A DNA stretch of 64,000 bases, taken from positions 1,274,001-1,338,000 of the forward strand of contig NC_021171.1 of assembly GCF_000242895.2 (NCBI RefSeq), in the 5' to 3' direction. Made by a program: the position numbers and the translations under genes. Below the pieces are notes generated by a model. It was not told the DNA's origin. It ran no database searches and was given only the letters and a program-made list of their open reading frames with translations. This DNA is from Bacillus sp. 1NLA3E. GTDB taxonomy: Bacteria > Bacillota > Bacilli > Bacillales > Cytobacillaceae. Below are positions 7,957 through 17,400 of this stretch, piece by piece. Numbering within the stretch: position 1 is the first letter of the stretch; every line of letters begins with the position of its first letter.

Positions 7957-9338
7957 TCAACTTGAGGTATTGCCACACACTTTTTCTAGCCTAGACAAGT
8001 GTGTGGCAATCTTTTTCATATTTTGGCAAGCTGCAGTAAGCAACACCTGCTCGCTCGCATTCCTCAACCCTCGCAACCTACAATAGCGAAGCCCATGCAG
8101 TTCTTTTGAATCTGCAAAGCTTCGCTCAATTTTTTCTTTCCTAAATTTATAAAGCATTTTTCCTGATTTTGATAGACGATTGAGCCGCACCTTCTCCTTA
8201 TATTCTTCCCATACATGTCGGGTGACGACCTTCGTCTTGTTTTTTGATCTCGTACATTCCTTCAACAGAGGACATTCTGCACATTTCTTTGGGTTTGACT
8301 TATATTCACGATATCCTTCTCTTGTAGTCGTGCGATACACTAATTCCTGTTCATTTGGGCAAGTATATAGATCTCTTTTTTTGTCATATTGAAATTTCCA
8401 TTTTGGAAATAAACCTTTAGTTGGATGATATCTTCTATGCGCAATAACCCCAAAAATATTTCGATCATGGAGCCCTTTACAAATAGGATTTGTAAGAAAA
8501 CCAGAGTCTAATCCGACTGCTTCTACTTTTAATCCAAATCTTTCGATTTGACGGTCCAAGCGAGAGAGGTAAGGGACAGAGTCATGGACATTTCCTGGAG
8601 TTACGTAGGCATCCGTTATAATATTAAACTTCATGTCTGTTGTACGGTGGTCCAGATAACAGAACATTTCCTGCTTATTTTCCCTGGACATGAATCCACA
8701 CTCAGGATCCGTTGTACTTTTTCGGATCACTTTTGTCTCTGTCACCTCCTCTCGTTCTTTTAAAGCTTTTTTCCGTGATTTAGTCTATCATCCTCAATTG
8801 CTTTATTCAGCTCATCTATGTACTCGCGAGTTTCCACTTCAACTTCCTCACGAGTGAATTTATTCTTATTGGCGTTCGCTTTAAGATGAGTCGAGTCCGA
8901 AAATAAAACACGCCCACCAACCATCTTATGGTTTATGGCTTTATGGACAATTTCATCAAATATTTCTTGAAAGATGTTTGTTTCCTTAAAACGTGTTCTT
9001 CGATTCCAACTGATAGTTGAATGATGAGGAACTGGGTCATTTAGCTTCAATCCTAAGAACCATCGATAAGCAACGTTAGTTTGAATTTCTCGTTCCAATT
9101 GACGTTCCGAACGAATGCCATAAAAATATCCAATAAACATCATCTTGAAAAGCAGAATTGGATCAGTTGGACGACCGTTATCTTCTGAGTAATAGGGCCG
9201 AACCTTTTCTCCAACAAATGAAAAATCAATATATTTATCCACCTTTCTTAAAAGGTGATTTTGAGGCACCAAATCTTCGATAAAAACAAATTCAGCTTCA
9301 TTTTGAACAGCTTTTTTGGGTTTGAACATTCTATTCAC
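7957..9338 (-). CDS. IS1182-type transposase, interrupted by a -1 frame break
   Basis: Two frames together make a 460-residue DDE transposase. The first (9338-8760) has the DUF772-like N-terminal domain, with [20 protein letters not shown] and the first catalytic Asp in [10 protein letters not shown]. The second (to 7957) has the second Asp in VGLDSGF and the C-terminal Glu in [13 protein letters not shown]-like context ([10 protein letters not shown]). The first frame ends at TAA directly after GGA AAA AAG CTT. A -1 shift on A AAA AAG continues with [13 protein letters not shown], restoring the family reading. It is either programmed frameshifting or a one-base deletion in an A-run. Confidence 0.85.
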
Positions 9339-9439
9339 CGTCCTATTCTTGATAAGAATATTATACTATATTACCGCGGTAAATTGTTAAAGTAATTAAA
9401 CAAAATAATAGGCTGTCGAGAGTTTCTCGACAGCCTGAA

Positions 9440-9473
9440 GCTAGAGGCACACCCATAAGGGTGTGCCTCTAGC
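9440..9473 (+). repeat. Right 34-bp direct repeat flanking the IS (terminator half)
   Basis: Identical to 7723-7756 and followed by TTTTTTG, so it still works as a plus-strand terminator. Confidence 0.8.
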
Positions 9474-9485
9474 TTTTTTGTTCTG

Positions 9486-10073
9486 TTAATCCTTTTGATG
9501 TTTTGATTGGTCTTGTTGTTCTTTTTCAAGCTGCTGCTTTTCTGAATTATTTAGTTGTTTTTTTGGATTTTCAGTAGAGTTTTTAGCTTTAGGATTAATC
9601 ATATCAGCAGGAACTTCAGGGATTAGTCGTCCAGAAATATCTGATAGTTCATTCATGATCCCGGATATTGGATTTCCATTTTTGATGTCCTGAGAAATTT
9701 CTTTAAGGCGTGCGGTAAGATCAGGATCAGCAATGACCACTGCTCTAGCTCCTTGAGGATCATTTTTTAAGACTTCGGCAACTGAATATTTTATAGACCC
9801 CACTTTTGAACGGTCAATATCCGAATCAACATCAATTCCAACTATAGCATAGTTACCTAACACTACAGCTGTTGCGTCACGAACATTAGGGATTCCTGTC
9901 GCTAATTCAACCAAATGTCTCGAGATCTCTTGACCAGTATTTCTGTCAACCTGTTGAATCGTACTATTTTTAACATGAATTAAATTTTGCTTACCATTAT
10001 CCATTGTCTTATTTTGCGTACCACATCCACCCAACAGAATAATGAAAATCAATACTATTCCAATAACTCTCAT
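9486..10073 (-). CDS. ylaJ: YhcN/YlaJ family sporulation lipoprotein
   Basis: A 195-residue lipoprotein. The signal peptide MRVIGIVLIFIILLGGC has its lipobox Cys at about residue 17. The YhcN/YlaJ domain follows, with HLVELATGIPNVRDATAVVLG as its conserved core, and a Gln/Lys-rich tail. Members are made in the forespore and locate to the spore inner membrane. A GTG at 10091 overlaps the Shine-Dalgarno GGAGGTGA, so ATG at 10073 is the start. It converges with the upstream PPOX gene once the IS is removed. Confidence 0.88.
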   Translation of the reverse strand: MRVIGIVLIFIILLGGCGTQNKTMDNGKQNLIHVKNSTIQQVDRNTGQEISRHLVELATGIPNVRDATAVVLGNYAIVGIDVDSDIDRSKVGSIKYSVAEVLKNDPQGARAVVIADPDLTARLKEISQDIKNGNPISGIMNELSDISGRLIPEVPADMINPKAKNSTENPKKQLNNSEKQQLEKEQQDQSKHQKD

Positions 10074-10282
10074 ATTGTAGGTCACCTCCACTGTCGTGTC
10101 CCTATAGTATTTGCGAAAAAAATGATATTTAATAATCCGAGAAAAATAATTTAAAAGTACATCTATCGATTATTCTGTAAAATTTCTTCTATCTTTATGC
10201 GCCTAATCATATATTTTAAAAAAGTCCCAGCTGACAAGCGGTTCGTTCAGGGAAGAACGATAGATCAAGAAGAGCGGGAGGC

Positions 10283-11617
10283 ATGAGATTGAGTAAAATA
10301 TATGTGTTGGATACAAACGTCCTGTTGCAAGATCCTTTCTCCATTTTCTCCTTTGAAGATAATGAAGTGGTTATTCCAGCAGTTGTTTTAGAGGAAGTTG
10401 ATTCGAAAAAAAGGTATATGGATGAAATTGGGAGAAATGCAAGACAGGTCTCGCGTTTAATTGACAACCTAAGAGAATCAGGAAAACTTCATGAAAAAAT
10501 CCCATTAGAAACAGGCGGTATTTTAAGGATTGAATTAAACCATCGGTCATTTCAGCAATTACAAGAGATTTTTGTGGAAAAAACAAATGATAATAGAATT
10601 CTTGCCGTAGCTAAAAATTTGTCATTAGAAGAGCAAACAAAAGAAAACGGCAGACCTGTCATTTTGGTAAGTAAAGATGCTCTTGTAAGAGTCAAGGCAG
10701 ATGCCATTGGATTATTAGCGGAAGATTTCTTGAGTGACAGAGTTGTTGATTTTGACCATATTTATACAGGTTTTGTCGAAAAATATATTGAGGTTGGGAT
10801 GATAGGTAAATTTTACGAGAAAAACGAACTATTGATATCAGATATTTCAAATTTCCCATACTATCCACACCAATTCGTGGTGCTGAAGGATTCATTAGGG
10901 AGCTCGACGTCAGCACTTGGGATTGTGGATTCACTTGGGAAAAAAATAAAAAAATTAGTATTTGATCATGATCATATTTGGGGGATACGTCCACGTAATG
11001 TGCAACAAACCATGGCAATAGAACTTTTGCTAAGAAAGGACATTCCGCTTGTCACACTTATTGGCAAGGCCGGGACGGGGAAAACCTTACTCGCGTTGGC
11101 ATCCGGTTTAATGCAAACAGAAGATTTAGGGCAATATAAAAAATTATTAGTAGCACGACCAATTGTACCAGTTGGAAAGGATTTAGGCTTTCTGCCAGGG
11201 GAAAAGCAAGAAAAGCTTAGACCGTGGATGCAGCCGATTTTTGATAATCTGGAATATTTATTCAATGTTAAAAAGCCAGGTGAATTGGACGCAATCCTTG
11301 CTGGTATGGGTTCTATCGAGGTGGAGGCATTAACCTATATTCGGGGAAGAAGCATCCCAGATCAGTATATTATTATTGATGAGGCTCAAAATTTAACAAA
11401 GCATGAAGTGAAAACTATTTTAACGAGGGTGGGAGAGGGGAGTAAAATTGTCTTAATGGGGGATCCAGAACAAATTGATCACCCTTATCTAGATGCCTAC
11501 AACAACGGACTTACATATGTTGTAGAGAAATTTAAAGATCAAAAAGTATCAGGACATGTAAAGTTAGTAAAAGGTGAACGATCCAGTTTAGCACAATTAG
11601 CAGCTGATCTACTCTAA
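10283..11617 (+). CDS. ylaK: PIN domain plus PhoH-type ATPase (YlaK)
   Basis: A 444-residue two-domain protein. The N-terminal PIN/NYN nuclease-like domain starts KIYVLDTNVLLQDP, with acidic residues in VVLEEVDSKK. The PhoH P-loop ATPase domain contains Walker A GKAGTGKT near residue 260 and Walker B YIIIDEAQN near 363, then GDPEQID. PIN-PhoH proteins couple RNA unwinding with cleavage in characterised relatives (PhoH2). ATG at 10283 follows GGGAGGC. It is transcribed away from ylaJ, as in Bacillus subtilis. Confidence 0.92.
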   Translation: MRLSKIYVLDTNVLLQDPFSIFSFEDNEVVIPAVVLEEVDSKKRYMDEIGRNARQVSRLIDNLRESGKLHEKIPLETGGILRIELNHRSFQQLQEIFVEKTNDNRILAVAKNLSLEEQTKENGRPVILVSKDALVRVKADAIGLLAEDFLSDRVVDFDHIYTGFVEKYIEVGMIGKFYEKNELLISDISNFPYYPHQFVVLKDSLGSSTSALGIVDSLGKKIKKLVFDHDHIWGIRPRNVQQTMAIELLLRKDIPLVTLIGKAGTGKTLLALASGLMQTEDLGQYKKLLVARPIVPVGKDLGFLPGEKQEKLRPWMQPIFDNLEYLFNVKKPGELDAILAGMGSIEVEALTYIRGRSIPDQYIIIDEAQNLTKHEVKTILTRVGEGSKIVLMGDPEQIDHPYLDAYNNGLTYVVEKFKDQKVSGHVKLVKGERSSLAQLAADLL

Positions 11618-11641
11618 GAATGCCATTAGATTATTTGATAC

Positions 11642-11669
11642 AAAAGGGCTGATTTAGATCAGCCCTTTT
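11642..11669. terminator. Bidirectional terminator after ylaK
   Basis: A perfect 12-bp stem AAAAGGGCTGAT/ATCAGCCCTTTT with a four-base loop, between convergent genes. Confidence 0.8.
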
Positions 11670-11675
11670 AGGAAA

Positions 11676-12176
11676 TTAAATTACACGCAATCCATTAACA
11701 TTCTTAATAGGCGTGTTTTTATTTGAACCATCACCGTAATATATATGTACGGGACCATCCTGAGTTAGGGGCTTTCCGTTGATTGAAAAGCCAAATATAA
11801 GGTTATAAGCTTCTTCTAATGGTATTTCCACTTCCTGATCATTAGTTAAAATGATTAAAGAATGTGCCTCTTTATCAGGTTCAGTATTTTTCAAAAATGG
11901 CTTCATTGGAATACCAAAAGATCCCGTCAATAATTTTTCCTTCTCAAACTTCCGTTTTGAGGGATTTACTTGCGGAATTGCAGCACCTTCGGTGATTTCT
12001 CGGTCCCATTGTTTAGAAATATTTTTTTTATACTGAGATAGTTCATCAGGTTTATCCTCGCTTGCCAATTCAAAATATGTATTTAAATCTATTTTTCGAT
12101 CATCAAAAATCCAAACACTAGGGTCTAGGGTTATCGAATATTTGACGCTTCCTTTTATTTGTATAATATTTCCCAC
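11676..12176 (-). CDS. Conserved hypothetical protein (YlaL position)
   Basis: A 166-residue soluble protein opening MGNIIQIKGSVKYSITLDPS, then VWIFDDRKIDLNTYF. It ends in a compact VEIPLEEAYNLIFGFSINGK and VHIYYGDGSN region. No signal peptide, membrane segment or known catalytic motif is visible. It lies between ylaK and ylaN on the opposite strand, the place of ylaL in Bacillus subtilis. Some relatives may carry a peptidyl-prolyl isomerase label; I see nothing here that supports it. Confidence 0.7.
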   Translation of the reverse strand: MGNIIQIKGSVKYSITLDPSVWIFDDRKIDLNTYFELASEDKPDELSQYKKNISKQWDREITEGAAIPQVNPSKRKFEKEKLLTGSFGIPMKPFLKNTEPDKEAHSLIILTNDQEVEIPLEEAYNLIFGFSINGKPLTQDGPVHIYYGDGSNKNTPIKNVNGLRVI

Positions 12177-12286
12177 ATTTTGTCCCCCTCACATTACAAT
12201 AAAGATAAGTATATCGTCTATTCTGAAAAATGTCATTATTAATGGAATTCGAATAAATAGAGACTAGGGTGTTTTAAACTTGAGCT

Positions 12287-12295
12287 TGTTATAAT
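12287..12295 (+). promoter_or_regulatory. Extended -10 promoter of ylaN
   Basis: TGTTATAAT, 72 bp ahead of the ylaN start, without an obvious -35 box. Confidence 0.45.
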
Positions 12296-12366
12296 TGTTG
12301 CATTTTACTCTTTAAACAGGTAAAATTTAAAGAAGTATAGGTAATGGCTCGGAAACGGGGGGATCA

Positions 12367-12651
12367 ATGTTGGCGTCGGAAATGATTATTGATCATCGAG
12401 AAAGAGCAAACGCCTTGTTAAAGGCGGACGCTGATAAGATATTGAAGCTTATTAAGGTACAGATGGACAACCTAACTATGCCTCAGTGTCCACTTTATGA
12501 AGAGGTATTAGATACCCAGATGTTTGGCTTATCTCGTGAGATAGACTTTGCAGTACGACTTGGCTTAACCAATGAAAAAGACGGAAAAGATATACTGGAT
12601 CAGTTAGAGAGAGAGCTCTCTGCATTACACGAGGCTTCACTAAGAAAATAA
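12367..12651 (+). CDS. ylaN: YlaN, UPF0358 family, iron/Fur-linked protein
   Basis: A 94-residue all-helical protein of the UPF0358 family. Conserved blocks are [33 protein letters not shown] and [14 protein letters not shown]. In Bacillus subtilis and Staphylococcus aureus YlaN binds ferrous iron and modulates the repressor Fur. ATG at 12367 is preceded by GGGGGGAT. It is a single gene with its own promoter and terminator, directly upstream of ftsW as in Bacillus subtilis. Confidence 0.93.
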   Translation: MLASEMIIDHRERANALLKADADKILKLIKVQMDNLTMPQCPLYEEVLDTQMFGLSREIDFAVRLGLTNEKDGKDILDQLERELSALHEASLRK

Positions 12652-12658
12652 ACAATGG

Positions 12659-12690
12659 AACTCAAACAAGCTACGATGTTTGGGTTTTTT
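12659..12690 (+). terminator. Terminator of ylaN
   Basis: AACTCAAACA pairs with TGTTTGGGTT (one G:U), then a T-run. Confidence 0.7.
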
Positions 12691-12695
12691 TGTAT

Positions 12696-12865
12696 AGCTG
12701 TGTTAAAGCTCAATGTTGATTGGAGTGGAAGGCGCGAAGACTCCTGCGGGAGCAGCGGGACAGGTGAGACCCCACAGGCGCTTTAGCGCCGAGGAGGCTC
12801 ACCGCCCGCCCCGCGGAAAGCGAAGCGCCTGTAACGGAAATCAACATCTTAGTTTAACAGAGCCT
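12696..12865 (+). repeat. Structured GC-rich repeat, copy C, with type 2 arms
   Basis: A 131-bp core at 12715-12845 between short arms: AGCTGTGTTAAAGCTCA on the left and the near inverse TTAGTTTAACAGAGCCT on the right. The outer core stem is AGGCGC/GCGCCT where copy A has AGGTGC/GCACCT, a compensated U:A to C:G change. The remaining 200 bp before ftsW hold nothing I can name. Confidence 0.85.
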
Positions 12866-13069
12866 TTTGTATAAAAAGCAAGTGAAGATGGTGTTGGAAG
12901 AAAAAAACAAATAAAAAATGCTATCAATATAATGAATTGTATGGCAAATTAATAGGAAGGCAAGAAATCTTATGTTAAAATAATTCTATCTTTTCTTCCC
13001 GTTAAAGCAGGATAATTTCCATATTAATAGAATAACTAAAAACAACCCGGAAGATAAGGAAGAGATTGA

Positions 13070-14278
13070 ATGGTAAAAAAGATTTTAAAGTCATATGATT
13101 ATACGTTAGTTATTGTTCTGATTCTTTTATCTTTATTTGGCTTGGTGATGATTTATAGTTCTAGTATGGTTTCCGCCGTTCAAAGGTATGGAGTCCACAG
13201 TGATTATTTTTATCAAAAGCAAAAACTAAATTTAATAATCGGATCAATTGTTTTTACCTTTATGGCAATCTTCCCTTATAAGATTATGAAAGGAACAAAA
13301 TTCCTAGCATTTATTGTTGGTGGCTCTTTTTTGGGGCTTGCAACTTTATTTATTTTTGGACATGTTGCCGGAAATGCTCAAAGTTGGTTTCAGGTTGGGA
13401 CAAGAAGTATTCAGCCATCGGAATTTGTGAAAATTGGCGTCATCATTTATTTATCAGCAGTTTATGCAAAGAAGCAAAGCTATATTAACGAATTTAATAA
13501 AGGGGTAGTTCCTCCAGTCGTTTATTTGGTAATAGTATGTTTGTTAGTAGCAATTCAGCCTGATTTCGGTACTGCTGCCATTATTTTTGCCATTGCTGCT
13601 ATGATTATTGTTTCTTCGGGAATGAATTTTAAAAATATAATGAAACTAATTACGATGGGATTTCTATTTGTTTTACCCTTTATCCTATTATTAAAGGATG
13701 AAGTCTTCTCGAGTACTAGATTAAGCCGCTTTGAAGCATTTAATGATCCATTTTCTGTTGAACAAGGCTCGGGTTACCAACTAGTGAATTCATATTTAGC
13801 TATAGGTTCCGGAGGCGTCAATGGTTTAGGGTTAGGCCATAGCGTCCAAAAGCTTGGTTATTTACCCGAATCACATACTGACTTTATTATGGCAGTCATT
13901 GCTGAAGAGTTGGGGATATGGGGAGTAGGATTTGTGATTTTAGCATTGGGCTTTATCGTGTTGAGAGGTATTTATATTGCAGCGAAGTGTAAGGACCCGT
14001 TTGGGACCCTGCTTGCAATCGGGATTTCTAGTATGATTGGAATCCAATCTTTTACAAACCTAGCAGGAATATCTGGACTCATGCCTTTAACGGGCGTACC
14101 ACTTCCTTTTGTTAGCTATGGAGGCTCATCAATTCTTCAACTATCGGTAGCAATGGGGATCTTAGTTAATGTATCAATGTTCGTAAATTATGAGCAAAAA
14201 TATAAATCTAAGGAAAGTGGAAACCTAGCGGTGGCATCAAAAAAGTCACCCTCAAAGCCGGTTCATTTTCCTTCATAA
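13070..14278 (+). CDS. ftsW: Cell-division lipid II polymerase FtsW
   Basis: A 402-residue SEDS-family glycosyltransferase with about ten membrane helices. It polymerises lipid II at the septum with a class B penicillin-binding protein. Family marks are IQPSEFVKIGVI near residue 110, QPDFGTA near 165, LPESHTDFI near 265 and the C-terminal PLTGVPLPFVSYGGSS. ATG at 13070 follows AAGGAAGAG. Its SEDS paralogue at 59269 is spoVE. It is a single gene between ylaN and pycA; the basic C-terminal tail is cytoplasmic. Confidence 0.93.
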   Translation: MVKKILKSYDYTLVIVLILLSLFGLVMIYSSSMVSAVQRYGVHSDYFYQKQKLNLIIGSIVFTFMAIFPYKIMKGTKFLAFIVGGSFLGLATLFIFGHVAGNAQSWFQVGTRSIQPSEFVKIGVIIYLSAVYAKKQSYINEFNKGVVPPVVYLVIVCLLVAIQPDFGTAAIIFAIAAMIIVSSGMNFKNIMKLITMGFLFVLPFILLLKDEVFSSTRLSRFEAFNDPFSVEQGSGYQLVNSYLAIGSGGVNGLGLGHSVQKLGYLPESHTDFIMAVIAEELGIWGVGFVILALGFIVLRGIYIAAKCKDPFGTLLAIGISSMIGIQSFTNLAGISGLMPLTGVPLPFVSYGGSSILQLSVAMGILVNVSMFVNYEQKYKSKESGNLAVASKKSPSKPVHFPS

Positions 14279-14305
14279 AGCGCAGGGGTCAAACCCTTGC
14301 GCTTT
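14278..14305 (+). terminator. Terminator of ftsW
   Basis: AAGCGCAGGGGT/ACCCTTGCGCTT, three-base loop, then TTCT, immediately after the stop codon. Confidence 0.7.
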
Positions 14306-14344
14306 TCTAAAAAAGATAAAAACTAAAAGAAGAACTTTGATGAA

Positions 14345-14407
14345 TGTCTAGCTCTAGGTGCAATCGACTTGAGGTCTATTCCGAAAGGCAGGCACCTGGT
14401 GCTTTTC
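14345..14407 (+). repeat. Short degenerate Bacillus-type dispersed repeat
   Basis: TGTCTAGCTCTAGGTGC is followed about 30 bp later by GCACCTGGTGCTTTTC, forming a weak inverted repeat. TCTAGCT recurs at 59192, and the unit resembles intergenic repeats common in Bacillus chromosomes. Confidence 0.4.
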
Positions 14408-14435
14408 TAAAATACATAAAGATGGAGTGATTGAA

Positions 14436-17400
14436 TTGAATCAGCGTATCACTAAAGTGTTGGTAGCTAATCGTGGTGAAATTGCGATTAGGGTTTTTCG
14501 GGCTTGTAACGAGCTAAATATTCGAACTGTTGCGATTTATTCGAAAGAAGATTCCGGCACATACCATCGTTATAAAGCAGACGAAGCTTATTTAGTTGGA
14601 GAGGGAAAAAAACCGATCGACGCTTACCTTGATATTGAAGGGATCATTGCAATAGCTAAGCATAGTAAGGCAGATGCAATTCATCCTGGATATGGTTTTT
14701 TATCGGAGAATATCCACTTTGCACGTCGCTGTCAAGAAGAAGGAATTATTTTTATTGGACCTGAATTAAAACACCTAGATATGTTTGGTGATAAAGTGAA
14801 GGCCAGATTGCAAGCACAGCTTGCTAATATCCCGATAATTCCAGGAAGTGACGGACCAGTTAACGATGTAAGTGATGTGGCTGCTTTTGGAGCTCAATTC
14901 GGCTACCCAATTATCATTAAAGCTTCCTTAGGTGGGGGCGGGCGCGGGATGCGTATCGTCAATCATCCTGAAGAGGTTCAAGAGGCTTTTTCTCGTGCTA
15001 AATCAGAGGCAAAAGCAGCATTTGGGAATGATGAAGTATATGTAGAGAAGTTAGTCATTAATCCGAAACATATTGAAGTACAAATTCTTGGGGACCATCA
15101 TAGGAATATTGTCCATTTGTACGAGCGTGATTGTTCTGTGCAAAGGCGTCATCAAAAAGTAGTGGAAGTTGCTCCGTGTGTTTCGATTTCAGAGGACCTA
15201 AGAGAAAGAATTTGTGAAGCTGCAGTAAAACTAATGAAAAAGGTTGATTATGTAAATGCGGGCACTGTGGAATTTTTACTTTCTGGAGAAGAATTTTATT
15301 TTATTGAAGTAAATCCCCGTGTGCAGGTTGAGCATACGATTACCGAAATGGTTACTGGAATTGACATTGTTCAATCACAAATCTTGATTGCTGAGGGTCA
15401 CGAACTATTTGGAGATATTGTAGGAATTCCACATCAAGAAAAAATTAGCATTCATGGATATGCGATTCAATGCCGAGTAACAACTGAGGATCCATTAAAT
15501 AATTTTATGCCGGATACCGGGAAAATCATGGCCTATCGTTCCGGAGGCGGATTTGGTGTAAGGTTGGATGCTGGAAATGCCTATACAGGAGCAATCATTA
15601 CTCCTTACTATGATTCCCTTCTAGTTAAATTGACCACTAGTGCACTAACATTTGAACATGCAGCTGCAAAGATGGTTCGAAATTTAAGAGAATTTAGGAT
15701 TCGTGGTATTAAGACGAACATTCCATTCCTTGAGAATGTTGTGAGACATGAAAAGTTTGTTACAGGTGAGTATGATACTTCATTTTTAGAAAAAAATCCT
15801 GAATTGTTTCAGGTTTTGACAAGTAAAGACCGCGGATCAAAAATGTTATCCTATATCGCTAACGTCACGGTAAATGGATTCCCAGGGATCGAGCGGAAAA
15901 AACGACCAGTTTTTGAAAAGCCAAGAATTCCAAAGCTGAATTACAATTTTGATTATACAAACGGAACAAAACAAATCCTTGATGAGCAGGGCCCAGAAGG
16001 CTTAGTAAAATGGATTAAATCGCAAAATCAAGTATTGCTTACGGATACGACATTTAGAGACGCTCATCAATCGTTGCTAGCAACAAGGGTGAGATCAACC
16101 GATATTAAACACATCGCTGAACCGACAGCAAAATTGTTGCCTGACATGTTTTCATTTGAAATGTGGGGGGGAGCGACCTTTGATGTTGCTTACCGCTTCT
16201 TGAATGAAGACCCGTGGATAAGATTACAGGAATTAAGGAAAGAAATTCCAAACGTTCTGTTTCAAATGCTCCTCAGGGCATCAAATGCAGTCGGATATAA
16301 AAACTATCCTGACAATGTTATTCGTGAGTTTGTTGAGAAATCAGCGCAAACGGGGATTGATGTTTTTAGAATATTTGATAGTTTGAACTGGGTAAAAGGT
16401 ATGGAAATAGCCATTGATGCTGTTCGTCAAAATGGAAAAATTGCTGAAGCGGCGATTTGTTATACCGGTGATATCGACGATCCTACAAGAGTTAAATATA
16501 ATCTACAGTATTATAAAAACCTTGCAAAAGAGTTAGAACAACAGGGTGCACATATTTTAGGGATTAAAGACATGGCAGGTCTATTAAAGCCTCAGGCAGC
16601 CTATCGATTAATTTCGGAGTTAAAAGAATCGGTTAATATTCCGATTCATCTCCACACACATGATACTAGTGGTAACGGAATTTACACCTATGCAAAAGCA
16701 ATCGAGGCTGGGGTTGATATCGTTGATGTTGCGTTAAGTACAATGGCTGGATTGACATCCCAACCAAGTGCCAATTCACTTTACTACGCGCTTGAGGGCA
16801 CAGAGCGTAAACCTGATGTTAATATTGAAGCACTTGAACAGCTGTCTCACTATTGGGAAGATGTTCGTAAATACTACAATGACTTTGAGTCTGGTATGAT
16901 GGCACCTCATACTGAGGTTTATCAACACGAAATGCCAGGTGGTCAATATAGTAATCTTCAACAACAAGCAAAAGCGGTAGGATTAGGCGAAAAATGGGAT
17001 GACGTAAAGAGAATGTATACCCGCGTAAACTCAATGTTTGGAGATGTTGTCAAAGTTACACCTTCATCAAAAATCGTTGGTGACATGGCTCTATTTATGG
17101 TCCAAAATAATTTATCTGAAGAGGATATTTTAACAAAAGGCAGTACCCTTGACTTCCCTGATTCTGTTGTTGAGTTCTTTGAAGGTTACTTAGGACAACC
17201 ATATGGTGGATTCCCTGAGGAATTGCAACGTATCATTCTTAAAGATAAAAAACCAATTACCGTTCGACCAGGAGAACTCCTTGAAAATGTTGATTTTATC
17301 AAATTAAAAGAGAAATTAACGGCAGAGATAGCAACAGAGCCGACTGATTTTGATGTAATTGCCTACGCACTTTATCCAAAGGTGTTTGTTGATTATACGA

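Larger units (their letters stand above)
7757..9439 (-). mobile_element. IS1182-family insertion sequence, 1683 bp
   Basis: The boundaries are set by the 34-bp direct repeats on both sides. The ends begin TTCAGATTGTCGAGAAA on the left and, read inward on the minus strand, TTCAGGCTGTCGAGAAA on the right: a 17-bp terminal inverted repeat with two mismatches. It carries one transposase gene on the minus strand with a frame break, and a copy of the GC-rich repeat between the left end and the transposase stop. From memory, this family has variable and sometimes long target duplications. The length is within the family's range. Confidence 0.85.
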
